From: Cohnella sp. CFH 77786 | Lineage (GTDB): Bacteria; Bacillota; Bacilli; Paenibacillales; Paenibacillaceae | Reading direction: 5' to 3' | DNA length: 64,000 nucleotides | Assembly: GCF_019400745.1 (NCBI RefSeq) | Contig: NZ_WJIB01000004.1 | Span: 1 to 64,000, forward strand | Part shown: positions 51,200 through 59,201 of the stretch, piece after piece | How the letters are laid out: each line of letters starts with the position of its first letter | Numbering within the stretch: the first letter of the stretch is position 1 | The notes under the pieces: model-generated | Told to the model about the DNA's origin: nothing | Seen by the model: only the letters and a program-made list of their open reading frames with translations | The model's database searches: none | Program-made: the position numbers and the translations under genes

Positions 51200-51538
51200 G
51201 TGACGCACGAATTGGTCATTTACCAGAAGATGTACGATCTGATCTTGTACGCTTACCCGGTCGTGAACCGGTTCCCGAAGCAACAACGGTTCACGCTGGG
51301 GCAGCAAATTCAAAATACGATGCTGGACATCCAGAAGAACATTATCCAGGCCAACCGTCAGAAGAACAAAGCGCCGATTCTCTATCAAATCGACACGGAT
51401 TTAGAAAAGCTGAAATTCTTGATCCGTCTCGCGAAAGACTTGGGGTTCATTGACATCAAGAAGTACGAGCACCTGGGCAAGCAGATCGCGGAAGTCGGTC
51501 GCTTGCTCGGCGGCTGGTTGAGGAAGTTCAGCAGATGA
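51200..51538 (+). CDS. avd: DGR accessory variability determinant (Avd)
   Basis: 112 residues of the four-helix-bundle Avd family: YQKMYDLILYAYPVVNRFPKQQRFTLGQQIQNTMLDIQKNIIQA, then ILYQIDTDLEKLKFLIRLAKDLGFIDIKKYEHLGKQIAEVGRLLGGWL. Avd is a basic pentamer that binds the RT and template RNA and is needed for mutagenic homing. It starts at GTG 51200 with GAGGAG ten bases before. It lies between the variable gene and the template repeat. Confidence 0.95.
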   Translation: MTHELVIYQKMYDLILYAYPVVNRFPKQQRFTLGQQIQNTMLDIQKNIIQANRQKNKAPILYQIDTDLEKLKFLIRLAKDLGFIDIKKYEHLGKQIAEVGRLLGGWLRKFSR

Positions 51539-51559
51539 GAAACTTGGGGCCAGAATCTA

Positions 51560-51677
51560 GGCGGCTCTTCGCGGCGGCAACTGGAACAATGGCTCGAATG
51601 CCGGGGTCTTCGCGCTCAACTTGAACAATCTGCCGTCGAACACGAACACGAACATCGGCTTCCGCGCCTGCAAGTCA
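51560..51677 (+). repeat. DGR template repeat (TR)
   Basis: 118 bases, noncoding, 22 bases after avd and 156 before the RT gene. Read in the frame of the variable protein it gives RGGNWNNGSNAGVFALNLNN then LPSNTNTNIGFRACKS, with ten AAY codons. It contains 26 adenines; six differ in VR, while none of the 92 other bases differs. Confidence 0.95.
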
Positions 51678-51833
51678 TCAATGCGCCCGATCCTGCGGTG
51701 GGAACCGTTTCAGGCTGTGCGCTTGACTTGGGATTCTGGTCCCGTCCTGGCGCACCAGCGACAGGCAAATATATGAACCGTCCGACCGGGGCAAGTAGGA
51801 TCGAACGTCCTGGAAGGACAAGGAGGAGACGAG
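51678..51833 (+). ncRNA. TR-RT spacer, part of the DGR template RNA
   Basis: The 156 bases between TR and the RT gene have no ORF of note. In the Bordetella DGR the corresponding spacer of about 140 bases is needed to prime cDNA synthesis. The segment is GC-rich with GGGATTCTGGTCCC near 51730, an inverted repeat. Its function here is inferred from position. Confidence 0.6.
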
Positions 51834-52904
51834 ATGCCGCGACGATTCGGCGGGCTGTACCCGCAGATATATGACTTTGAGAACCTGCACATCGCCTACC
51901 TGAAGGCTCGAAAGAATAAACGCTTCCGACACGAGGTTTTGCAGTTCAGCAGCAACCTGGAGGAGAATCTGATCATTCTTCAGAACGAGCTGATCTGGAA
52001 GACGTATCGCACAAGCCCATACCGAGAGTTTGTCGTGTATGAGCCGAAAATGCGGAACATCAAAGCCTTGCCGTTCCGGGATCGCGTCGTGCAGCACGCC
52101 ATAAACAACATCATCGAGCCGATCTTCGAGCCGACGTTCATTTATGACAGCTACGCCTGCCGCGTGGGAAAAGGCATTCATGCCGGTTCCGAACGGCTGG
52201 TGTCCTGGCTTCGAGAAACGGATCGGAAATGGAATGGGCGCGTGTATGTGCTGAAGGCCGATATATCGAAGTATTTCCCGTCGATCGATCACGGCATCCT
52301 GATCCGCCTTCTATGGCGAAAGTTGAAGTGCAGGGATACGATGCAGCTGCTTCAGCACATTGTCCGAGGCGATGAGGAGAACGGCGTCGGCATTCCGGTC
52401 GGCAATTTGACCAGCCAGCTGTTCGCGAACATCTACTTGAGCCAGCTTGATCACTACGTCAAAGAGACGCTCCGCATCGGCTACTACATTCGATATATGG
52501 ACGACTTTGTGGTCCTCCATCACGACAAGCAGGAGCTGCACCGCATTCATTACGACATCGAGCAATTCCTGAACAGGCGTTTGCGCCTGCGCCTGAACCC
52601 GAAAACGGCCATCTTCCCGGCATCACAAGGCGTCAACTTCTTGGGGTATCGCACTTGGAGGACGCACCGCCTGGTACGAAAGAGCAGCGTCATCCGCATG
52701 AAGCGGAAGATGCGAAAGTTCCAACGAGGATATGCCAAGGGAACGATCGGACTGGAGGAAATCGAGCGAACGGTGCAAAGCTGGATCGGTCATGTCAAGC
52801 ATGCGAACTCGTACAACTTGCGCAAGCATCTATTCGCCACACATACGCTCGTCAAGGGCGAACAATACGCAAAGACACAGGGAACTGGGCAAATCAAAGA
52901 GTGA
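51834..52904 (+). CDS. brt: DGR reverse transcriptase
   Basis: 356 residues. RT motifs in order: KMRNIKALPFRDRVVQHAINNIIEPIF (motif 1-2), VLKADISKYFPSIDHGIL (motif 3, first Asp), GIPVGNLTSQLFANIYLSQLDHYVK (motif 4 with the DGR-typical GNLTSQ) and YYIRYMDDFVVLH (catalytic YMDD), then FLGYRTW. No maturase X or endonuclease domain. The enzyme copies TR RNA with errors at adenines. AAGGAGGAGACGAG precedes ATG 51834. Confidence 0.96.
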   Translation: MPRRFGGLYPQIYDFENLHIAYLKARKNKRFRHEVLQFSSNLEENLIILQNELIWKTYRTSPYREFVVYEPKMRNIKALPFRDRVVQHAINNIIEPIFEPTFIYDSYACRVGKGIHAGSERLVSWLRETDRKWNGRVYVLKADISKYFPSIDHGILIRLLWRKLKCRDTMQLLQHIVRGDEENGVGIPVGNLTSQLFANIYLSQLDHYVKETLRIGYYIRYMDDFVVLHHDKQELHRIHYDIEQFLNRRLRLRLNPKTAIFPASQGVNFLGYRTWRTHRLVRKSSVIRMKRKMRKFQRGYAKGTIGLEEIERTVQSWIGHVKHANSYNLRKHLFATHTLVKGEQYAKTQGTGQIKE

Positions 52905-52918
52905 GGAGTGAACGGAAA

Positions 52919-53701
52919 ATGAAAGTAGCAATCGACGCCGGTCATGGGCCGGACACGCCGGGGAAACGCTGCCCCGACGATTCCATGCGGGAGTTTCAAT
53001 TCAACAGCGTAGTCGCCCGATATGTTCGCGATGGCTTGAGCGGCTACATCGGAGTGGAAACGATCTTCACCCACGCGGACGACGGCAGCCGTGACGTTCC
53101 GCTCAAAGAACGGACAGATAAAGCGAACGCCTGGAAGGCGGATGTGCTTGTCTCCATCCATGCTAACGCTATGGGGGAGGGTTGGAACGACGCGCAAGGC
53201 ATCGAGACGTTCGTCTATACGACGCGCCCTGCGGAAGCTGTTAAGCTCGCAGAAGCTATCCAGCAGTATCTGGTGATGGGAACAGGCCGGAAAAATCGGG
53301 GCGTTAAGGCGGAGAACTTCCATATGCTGCGTGAAACTCACATGACCGCGATTCTCGCGGAGTGCGGCTTCATGACCAACCGCGAAGAGGCAGAGCTCCT
53401 GAAAAGCGACGCATACCGACGTAATTGCGCAAATGCGATTGTGGCCGGGATCGTCAAGGTGTACGGCCTATCGAAGAAGACGCAAACACCTGCACCTGAA
53501 CCGGAAAACAGTGGGAAGTTCAAGGACGTACCGGACGGCCATTATGCCAAAGGTGCGACGGAACGATTGGCCGCAAAGGGCATCATGAACGGTATGGCAG
53601 ACGACTTCTTCGGATTCGGAAAGCCGATTACCCGCGAGGATGCCGCCGTCATCGTGGACCGCGCGGTGACATATCTGGAACAAAAAATCTCACAAAACTA
53701 G
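52919..53701 (+). CDS. Endolysin: N-acetylmuramoyl-L-alanine amidase
   Basis: 260 residues. An Amidase_3 domain: zinc ligands in VAIDAGHG, in MREFQFN (Glu) and in VSIHANA, and the catalytic Glu in AILAECGFMTNREEA. The C-terminal 60 residues (FKDVPDGHYAKGATERLAAKGIMNGMADDFFGFGKPITREDAAVIVDRAV) are a single SLH motif that would bind the cell wall. It releases progeny by cutting peptidoglycan. It has no signal peptide and therefore needs a holin; one follows. It starts at ATG 52919 after GTGAGGAG. Confidence 0.93.
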   Translation: MKVAIDAGHGPDTPGKRCPDDSMREFQFNSVVARYVRDGLSGYIGVETIFTHADDGSRDVPLKERTDKANAWKADVLVSIHANAMGEGWNDAQGIETFVYTTRPAEAVKLAEAIQQYLVMGTGRKNRGVKAENFHMLRETHMTAILAECGFMTNREEAELLKSDAYRRNCANAIVAGIVKVYGLSKKTQTPAPEPENSGKFKDVPDGHYAKGATERLAAKGIMNGMADDFFGFGKPITREDAAVIVDRAVTYLEQKISQN

Positions 53702-53714
53702 GAGGGAGTCATCC

Positions 53715-54089
53715 ATGAACATCGACATCGGAATTTACGACGCGACCCTGATCCCGGCCATGATCTTCATTCTGTGGATCGTCGGCCAGGCAGGATTGCA
53801 TAAGCGTTTCCTGCCGATTGTGGCGCTTGTTCTCGGCATCGTGCTCGGCCTGATATTTATCGGAGCCACACCTGAAGGCGCGATTGGAGGCGTGCTCTTG
53901 GCCGCGACGGCGATCGGGTTTCACAGCGGGACAAAGAACGTCATGCAAGCTCTCCAGAAGACGCCAGCAGGAACTGAAGACCTGATTGGCGAACAAGTAC
54001 AGATACCCGGCCTCGAAGGCTGGTATGAAGTCACGAGTGCCGAAGCTGACGGCACCCTGAAGATCAAACAAGTAACCGCCGATAGATAG
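53715..54089 (+). CDS. Putative holin
   Basis: 124 residues with two to three membrane segments (about residues 9-27, 33-52 and 57-72) and a small C-terminal soluble domain (IGEQVQIPGLEGWYEVTSAEADGTLKIKQV) that resembles an OB/NfeD-like fold. Directly after the amidase and last in the phage, it is the best holin candidate. AGGAGGGAGTCATCC precedes ATG 53715. Confidence 0.75.
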   Translation: MNIDIGIYDATLIPAMIFILWIVGQAGLHKRFLPIVALVLGIVLGLIFIGATPEGAIGGVLLAATAIGFHSGTKNVMQALQKTPAGTEDLIGEQVQIPGLEGWYEVTSAEADGTLKIKQVTADR

Positions 54090-54104
54090 GCGATGATGCG
54101 AACA

Positions 54105-54152
54105 AAACAGGTCGATGGAGTGGGCACGACAACCCGCTCCGCCGACCTGTTT
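54105..54152 (+). terminator. Terminator at the end of the late operon
   Basis: AAACAGGTCG-at-GGAGTGGG and CCCGCTCC-gc-CGACCTGTTT form a long stem, followed by CTACAC. It closes the prophage transcript 70 bases before the right end. Confidence 0.75.
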
Positions 54153-54172
54153 CTACACAGTCTCCCTAAACT

Positions 54173-54223
54173 ACTTTTCGCAAAAAACGTGAGATTTTTT
54201 CGCAAATTCGATGCGACGCCACA
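54173..54223. repeat. Prophage right end
   Basis: Two TTTTCGCAAA elements lie at 54175-54184 and about 54197-54206; the outer one forms part of the terminal inverted repeat that ends in GCGACGCCACA at 54223. They correspond to the ATTTTCGCAAC sites of the left end and are probable transposase sites. Confidence 0.8.
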
Positions 54224-55480
54224 CGTATTTTCGAAGATCTCCAAGAGAACAGCCCGCTCTTTTTTTATGGTATCACAAGCTCTTCTAAGAACTTCCTTTT
54301 CATCCTTTCGAGGGATGACTACGATGCCGTCCCTATCACCGAATATAAGGTCGCCAGGCTGAACTGTTACTCCCTCAATCGAGATTTGTTTATTCATATG
54401 TTCTACTATTGCCCGCTTCCTCACATCCTGGCAGTTATATCCTTTTGAAAAAACAGGGAAATCCAAGCTCTTCACTTCTCGGCTATCCCTTGTCATTCCT
54501 CCAATGATGGCTCCAGATGCACCGGAACGTATCGCTAAATTCGCATTTAACTCACCGAAATAGGCATAGGAGTTACACTCGTTCTCTACTGCAATAATGT
54601 CGCCGTTAACGATCGAAGAATAGGATTTCAGAGCTTCGTATATCCCCCTGAAATCCTCTCCTTCTTTAAGCGCTCGGAGTTTGAGCGTTTTGGCTCTCCC
54701 CATTATTTTCCGGTCTTCCAAATTCAGAGTATATCCGCTAACTACGCCGTTAATGCCCAAATCATCCAGGATATCAGACAGCATAGGACTTGACAAAAAG
54801 TTCTTTATATTCCGGAGGTACTGTACCTCCTTGGAGTGCAGCCCCGTGGTAATCAGATTTGCAAGTTCAAATTCGCTGGGATAATTTACATCCACAGACT
54901 CGATGGGTGATGCCTCTAATAAATAGACGTTCTCGCCGTATCTCCTTTGATACGCTATGGCGGTTTCCTTGCGAATTACATACATCCCCATTGTTTCGAT
55001 TATGGTGTCCGGCAAATCACCGCTATTTGGGATTTTATGCTTGTCATAATTGGGGCTGTCTTGATTCCAGGTATATTGCTTATCTCTCTTGATAAGGACG
55101 ACGGAATCATAGCTATGATCTTTTATGAGTAGATCTATAGCTTTTTTGATTGTTTCCTTCTGAATAAAGGGACTTGTGCATAAAACTTGGACATAAATAT
55201 CGGCATCTGCATGATTGACTTCATTCAAAAGCAACTGGTGTCCGTCCGTTTTATTCGTCGCAAACCGGGGGTCGCGTTTCATGATTTTGCAACCGGTGTG
55301 GCTCGCGATTTCCATCATTTCCTGACTATCCGTATCCAAGTACACTTCATCGAGAAAATCACATTCCATCAATTTTTCAAGCGTATAGAGAAAAAGAGGT
55401 TTCCCATTCAGAAGCTTCATGTTTTTAGATTGTATACGTTCACTTTCACCTTTTGCCGGCAAAAAAGCCACTACTTTCAT
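54224..55480 (-). pseudogene. CMP-sugar synthetase fused to an RraA-like domain, 3' end cut
   Basis: The N-terminal 230 residues are an acylneuraminate cytidylyltransferase (FLPAKGESERIQSKNMKLLNG nucleotide site; LDEVYLDTDS). From about residue 235 an RraA/HMG-aldolase-like domain follows (SSPMLSDILDDLGINGVVSG, IRSGASGAIIGGMTRDSREV, VQPGDLIFGDRDGIVVIPR). Host sequence ends at 54224, after LLEIFENTCG; the frame then runs about 100 codons into the prophage to 53921, which is not native. Only a few C-terminal residues need be lost, so activity may remain. The enzyme would activate a nonulosonic or related sugar for the surface glycan exported by the next genes. Confidence 0.8.
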
Positions 55481-55498
55481 AGTAAGTCCTCCTGTTTG

Positions 55499-56770
55499 TT
55501 AAAGAACCATAAATTTAGTCGGAGCATAGACGTATCCTTCAGCCATACCACGTGAGCTGACGATACTAATCTTCTTGACTGGCCACCTTTGATCCAATTC
55601 GACTCTTTCAGCACCCGATATATCCGCCAACCCGAGAAATAGCATGTATTCTCCTGCTGCCAGATTGAGATTGAACTCAAGGCTAAAGTAATTCATGCCT
55701 CTTTGAAGCGAAATATTTTGACCAGCCACGATCGAGTTATCTCCCCAGATCACAATACCGTTTACATCTTTAAAAGAAAGTCCGATTACGACGGCTTCAA
55801 TATCCTTTTTTGAATGAATAGCGATTTTGAAGTAACAAGTATGTCCTGACTTCAAGACCTCAGCATCTTGCCACCCGTCAGCCTGATGGGTTACATTGAT
55901 TTGTTTTATATAGGCATCATGACTTCCAAATCTATGTTCATCGACGGATTCGTTCGTTTGATTGCCTGTATATTCTATCTCTACGGGTTTCTCATATGGA
56001 GAATCTTCGCCTTCATGACGGCGAGAGGTTCTCATATATTCCTCGTATTTAAAAATGACTTTTTCTACTTCGTGCGAGTCTTCGATTACAGCCCCTTCAT
56101 GAAGTAGAATAGCGCGAGTACAATAATTTATAATTTGTTGATTGCTGTGGGATACCAATAGAATCGTGGTTCCTCTTTTTTGCATTTCTTGTAACTTCAT
56201 GTAGCATTTGCTCTGGAATACAAAGTCCCCTACGCTCAATGCTTCGTCTACAATCAATATATCCGGCTCAACGTTGATTGCTACGGCAAATGCCAACCTA
56301 GCGAACATCCCACTGGAATATGATTTGACAGGTTGAAAGATAAAGTCGCCGATATCAGCAAACTTCAAGATACTGTCAACCTTTGCATCGACCTCTTCTT
56401 TCGTATACCCCATCAAAGTTCCGTTCAAGTATACATTTTGCATTCCGGTATACTCAGGATTAAAGCCCGCTCCTAATTCCAACAAAGCCGATACTTTACC
56501 ATTAACCATGATTTGACCGGAAGTAGGCGACAGAACTCCGGTGATCAATTTGAGCAATGTTGATTTGCCGGAACCATTTTTTCCGACGATCCCAATGGTC
56601 TCCCCTCGATAAATTTCAAGCGAGACAGAATTTAACGCCGAAAAATTTTTGTGGTATTTTTTTTTAAAAGGATGAAGTGCTTCTTTTAAACGATCAAGGG
56701 GTCCATCGAAAATTTTATAGATTTTTGTTAATTGGTTGATTTTGATTACCGGATGATCTTTATGATTCAT
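55499..56770 (-). CDS. wzt: Polysaccharide ABC exporter ATPase (Wzt/TagH-like)
   Basis: 423 residues. The ATPase half has Walker A GIVGKNGSGKSTLLKLI, signature YSSGMFARLAFAV, Walker B PDILIVDEALSVGD and the switch His in LLVSHS. The C-terminal 160 residues are a Wzt_C-type beta-sandwich (TCYFKIAIHSKKDIEAVVIGLSFKDVNG) that selects the finished glycan. With the permease upstream it exports a surface polysaccharide or teichoic-acid-like polymer. It ends 18 bases before the CMP-sugar synthetase start. Confidence 0.93.
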   Translation of the reverse strand: MNHKDHPVIKINQLTKIYKIFDGPLDRLKEALHPFKKKYHKNFSALNSVSLEIYRGETIGIVGKNGSGKSTLLKLITGVLSPTSGQIMVNGKVSALLELGAGFNPEYTGMQNVYLNGTLMGYTKEEVDAKVDSILKFADIGDFIFQPVKSYSSGMFARLAFAVAINVEPDILIVDEALSVGDFVFQSKCYMKLQEMQKRGTTILLVSHSNQQIINYCTRAILLHEGAVIEDSHEVEKVIFKYEEYMRTSRRHEGEDSPYEKPVEIEYTGNQTNESVDEHRFGSHDAYIKQINVTHQADGWQDAEVLKSGHTCYFKIAIHSKKDIEAVVIGLSFKDVNGIVIWGDNSIVAGQNISLQRGMNYFSLEFNLNLAAGEYMLFLGLADISGAERVELDQRWPVKKISIVSSRGMAEGYVYAPTKFMVL

Positions 56771-56792
56771 CTCTAAGAACTCCCATGTCGAT

Positions 56793-57596
56793 TTATAGTA
56801 CTTCAGAAAAATGAGGTTTCAACCGTTTAAATATGATGAGTCCCGCTAAAAATACGATTCCGGTAATCAACCAGAATCTCTGCAACTCGGTTGTTTGTGT
56901 GAAAAACGACTGATGATAAATCAAAGATTTTCGATATCCCTCTACAACATAAAACATGGGATTCCAATCAATAAACCATTGGTATTGTGGAAGTACGATC
57001 TTATACGACCACATGATCGGCGTCGTCCACATCCCTAATTGCAGAAATATAGATATGATCTGGCCGAGATCTTTAAAAAAAACCATAAGGGCCGAAGTAA
57101 CAAAGCTAAGGCCTGTTACTAGAACAGACATGCAAAACGAATAGTATATAATTTGTAAAGCATAGAAGTTTAATTTATATCCGTAAAGTAAAAAGATGAT
57201 CACTAAAAATCCAACAAAAACGATATGTATAAATATCGCCGAAATTACTTTAACCAATGGCAAAATACTGATTTTAAATACGATTTTCTTGACTAAATAG
57301 CTGTACTCATAAAAACTGTTCGTTGCGCTGGATAAAGCTTCCGAAAAGTAAAACCAAGGGATAAGTCCCGTAATAAACCAGATTGCGAACGGTACGTTAT
57401 CGTCGACCGGCATTGCTTTCAATCCATATTGAAAAACGTACCAATACACCAATATGCTCATGATAGGTTGGACGAATGCCCAGACTACTCCGAAGTAGGA
57501 GCCTGCATACTTGGTCTTAATATCGTTCCACGCCAGGGAGAGGATCAATCTTCGATTACGGATAATATCTTTAGTAAAGTTTGTGATTGAAGCCAC
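56793..57596 (-). CDS. wzm: Polysaccharide ABC exporter permease (Wzm/TagG-like)
   Basis: 267 residues with six membrane segments of the ABC-2 type; LAWNDIKTKYAGSYFGVVWAFVQPIMSILVYWYVFQYGL and PFAIWFITGLIPWFYFSEALSSATNSFYEYSYLVKKI are characteristic of the O-antigen/teichoic acid export family. It pairs with the Wzt-like ATPase 22 bases downstream. The start at 57596 has a weak GGGGGATCAAGG ribosome site. Confidence 0.93.
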   Translation of the reverse strand: MASITNFTKDIIRNRRLILSLAWNDIKTKYAGSYFGVVWAFVQPIMSILVYWYVFQYGLKAMPVDDNVPFAIWFITGLIPWFYFSEALSSATNSFYEYSYLVKKIVFKISILPLVKVISAIFIHIVFVGFLVIIFLLYGYKLNFYALQIIYYSFCMSVLVTGLSFVTSALMVFFKDLGQIISIFLQLGMWTTPIMWSYKIVLPQYQWFIDWNPMFYVVEGYRKSLIYHQSFFTQTTELQRFWLITGIVFLAGLIIFKRLKPHFSEVL

Positions 57597-57749
57597 CTTG
57601 ATCCCCCAAAAAAAAGTATTTTGTCGTCCACGATATTATTTTATCAAAGATACGCGAATCTTTATATCTTTATATGTTTCCACGCTTTCCACTTTTCTTA
57701 CTTTGATAAATGATTAAGTCCCCAGGTCCCATGATATATCTGCAGATAT
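57597..57749. other. Intergenic, presumed promoter of the export genes
   Basis: 153 bases, AT-rich. On the minus strand TTATCAAAGTAAG near 57712 and TATAAAGATATAAAG near 57675 could form a weak promoter, but no clear -35/-10 pair stands out. Confidence 0.3.
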
Positions 57750-58456
57750 TAAGAATCAAGGTTAAAACGGTCCATCCATTTCTTCAGACGGCTATGGTAA
57801 CTGTTGACGTTTTGGATGTGGTACACGCCTTTCACACGTTGTTTCCCGTCGGACTTGAAGAGCCAACCCTTTTGAATTCGCATAGGAACTGAATGCCCTC
57901 CACGAATCCGTGCAAAGCACGTTTGTAGTCGATAAATGACCACCAATAACCTCATCTAACTTCGTTGTCCGAATACGCCCTCGCCCAAGAACGCCAGAGT
58001 AAGTCATCTTCTGACGGTCACGGGCAACCAGTACACACACTTGGTCGTCGCTGATGATATTTGGCTTTGCCGCCACGTTTACGCGGTTTGCGTTCGGTGA
58101 TGTTCCGTTTACCTTTTTCAGAGAATAAGAAATAAGTCTCGTCCATTTCGACGATACCCTGGAAAGTTTCAGTTGGAATTTGCTTCAAAGCGGCAAGGAT
58201 TTTATGACGCCAGTAAAACAAGGTTACATACGTTACCTCGTCATGCAACTGCTCAGCACATTTTCTAAGCGAATAACCCTCAATCATACATTCAATGAAT
58301 CGAACCCAAAGATGAGGTTGTGTTTTGTCAAGTAGAATTCCCTGTTTGGATCATCGATTTTTCCCTAGTCGGATCATCAGCTTTTCCCTGGTGTAGTCAT
58401 CAGAAAATCCCTGGTCTAATCACGAGAGTTCCTTGGTCAATTTCCAGTTTTGGCGG

Positions 58457-59197
58457 TTACTTTTGGCGCATAAGTGCATGCTTCAAGCGGTAACTCTCGC
58501 CCTCAAATACAATCAATTGCCCGTGATGAGCAAGCCGGTCAATCATGGCTGCGGCCATCTGGTCGTCAGTGAAGATCGAGCCCCATTTCGAGAACTCCAG
58601 ATTAGTGGTAAGAACCAAGCTCCGTCGCTCATAGCTTGTGGCTATCACCTGAAAGAGCAGTTGTGCTTCTTCCCGGTCCATGGGCAGATAGCCCCACTCG
58701 TCAATAATGACGAGTTCGGCCTTCTCAAGCTCCTTCATCGTCCGTTCCAGAGAACCCGCGCGCTTGCTCTCGCTCAAGCGTGTCACCAGAGAGGCCGCCG
58801 TGAAGAAACGGGTCGCCATGCCCATCTCGCATGCCTTCACACCAAGTGCAATAGCCAAATGCGTCTTCCCGGTACCGACCGGACCGTATAGTACAAGGTT
58901 CTTTTTGTCCCGGACAAACTGACACGAGGTCAGTTCGTCCGGATGAAGGGTAGAAGGCACCCGCAGCGCATTCATCTCGTAGCCTTCGAGTGTCTTACGA
59001 ATCGGGAAGGCGGCGCGCTGGAACAGCCTGGCCTTGCGCAAGCGCTCGCGGTGCTCAAGCTCTTCTTTAAACACCTGGTGTAGAAACTCTTCCTGCTTCG
59101 GCGTCGCCTCCAGGTCGCATAAGCGCACCGCATTTTGGCTGAGAATGAGCTGCTTGCAAAACAGCGAAATCTCGTTTCGGATCTGGCTTCGGTCCAT
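58457..59197 (-). CDS. istB: IS21 transposition ATPase
   Basis: 246 residues of the IstB/DnaC-like AAA+ family. Walker A NLVLYGPVGTGKTHLAIAL, Walker B AELVIIDEWGYLPMD, sensor LVLTTNLEFSKWG and arginine region MIDRLAHHG. IstB remodels target DNA and regulates IstA. It begins 4 bases after the istA stop with the usual tight coupling. Confidence 0.95.
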   Translation of the reverse strand: MDRSQIRNEISLFCKQLILSQNAVRLCDLEATPKQEEFLHQVFKEELEHRERLRKARLFQRAAFPIRKTLEGYEMNALRVPSTLHPDELTSCQFVRDKKNLVLYGPVGTGKTHLAIALGVKACEMGMATRFFTAASLVTRLSESKRAGSLERTMKELEKAELVIIDEWGYLPMDREEAQLLFQVIATSYERRSLVLTTNLEFSKWGSIFTDDQMAAAMIDRLAHHGQLIVFEGESYRLKHALMRQK

Positions 59198-59201
59198 TTA
59201 T

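Larger units (their letters stand above)
19058..54223 (+). mobile_element. Mu-like transposable prophage with DGR (35.2 kb)
   Basis: The ends were placed by comparing both flanks: TGTGGGGTATCAC at 19058 and, reverse complemented, TGTGGCGTCGCAT at 54223, continuing as GAAT-TG-GAAAAA; 21 of the first 28 bases match. MuA and MuB homologues lie at the left, head and tail genes of Mu order in the middle, lysis genes at the right. Mu-type insertion should leave a 5-bp duplication, but the flanks are CGAAA (19053-19057) and CGTAT (54224-54228). All structural genes appear intact, so it may still be functional. Confidence 0.93.

Noticed and set aside
53921..54223. C-terminal extension of the CMP-sugar synthetase ORF
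   Set aside because: These codons lie inside the prophage end and antisense to the holin; they arise only because the frame stays open across the junction.
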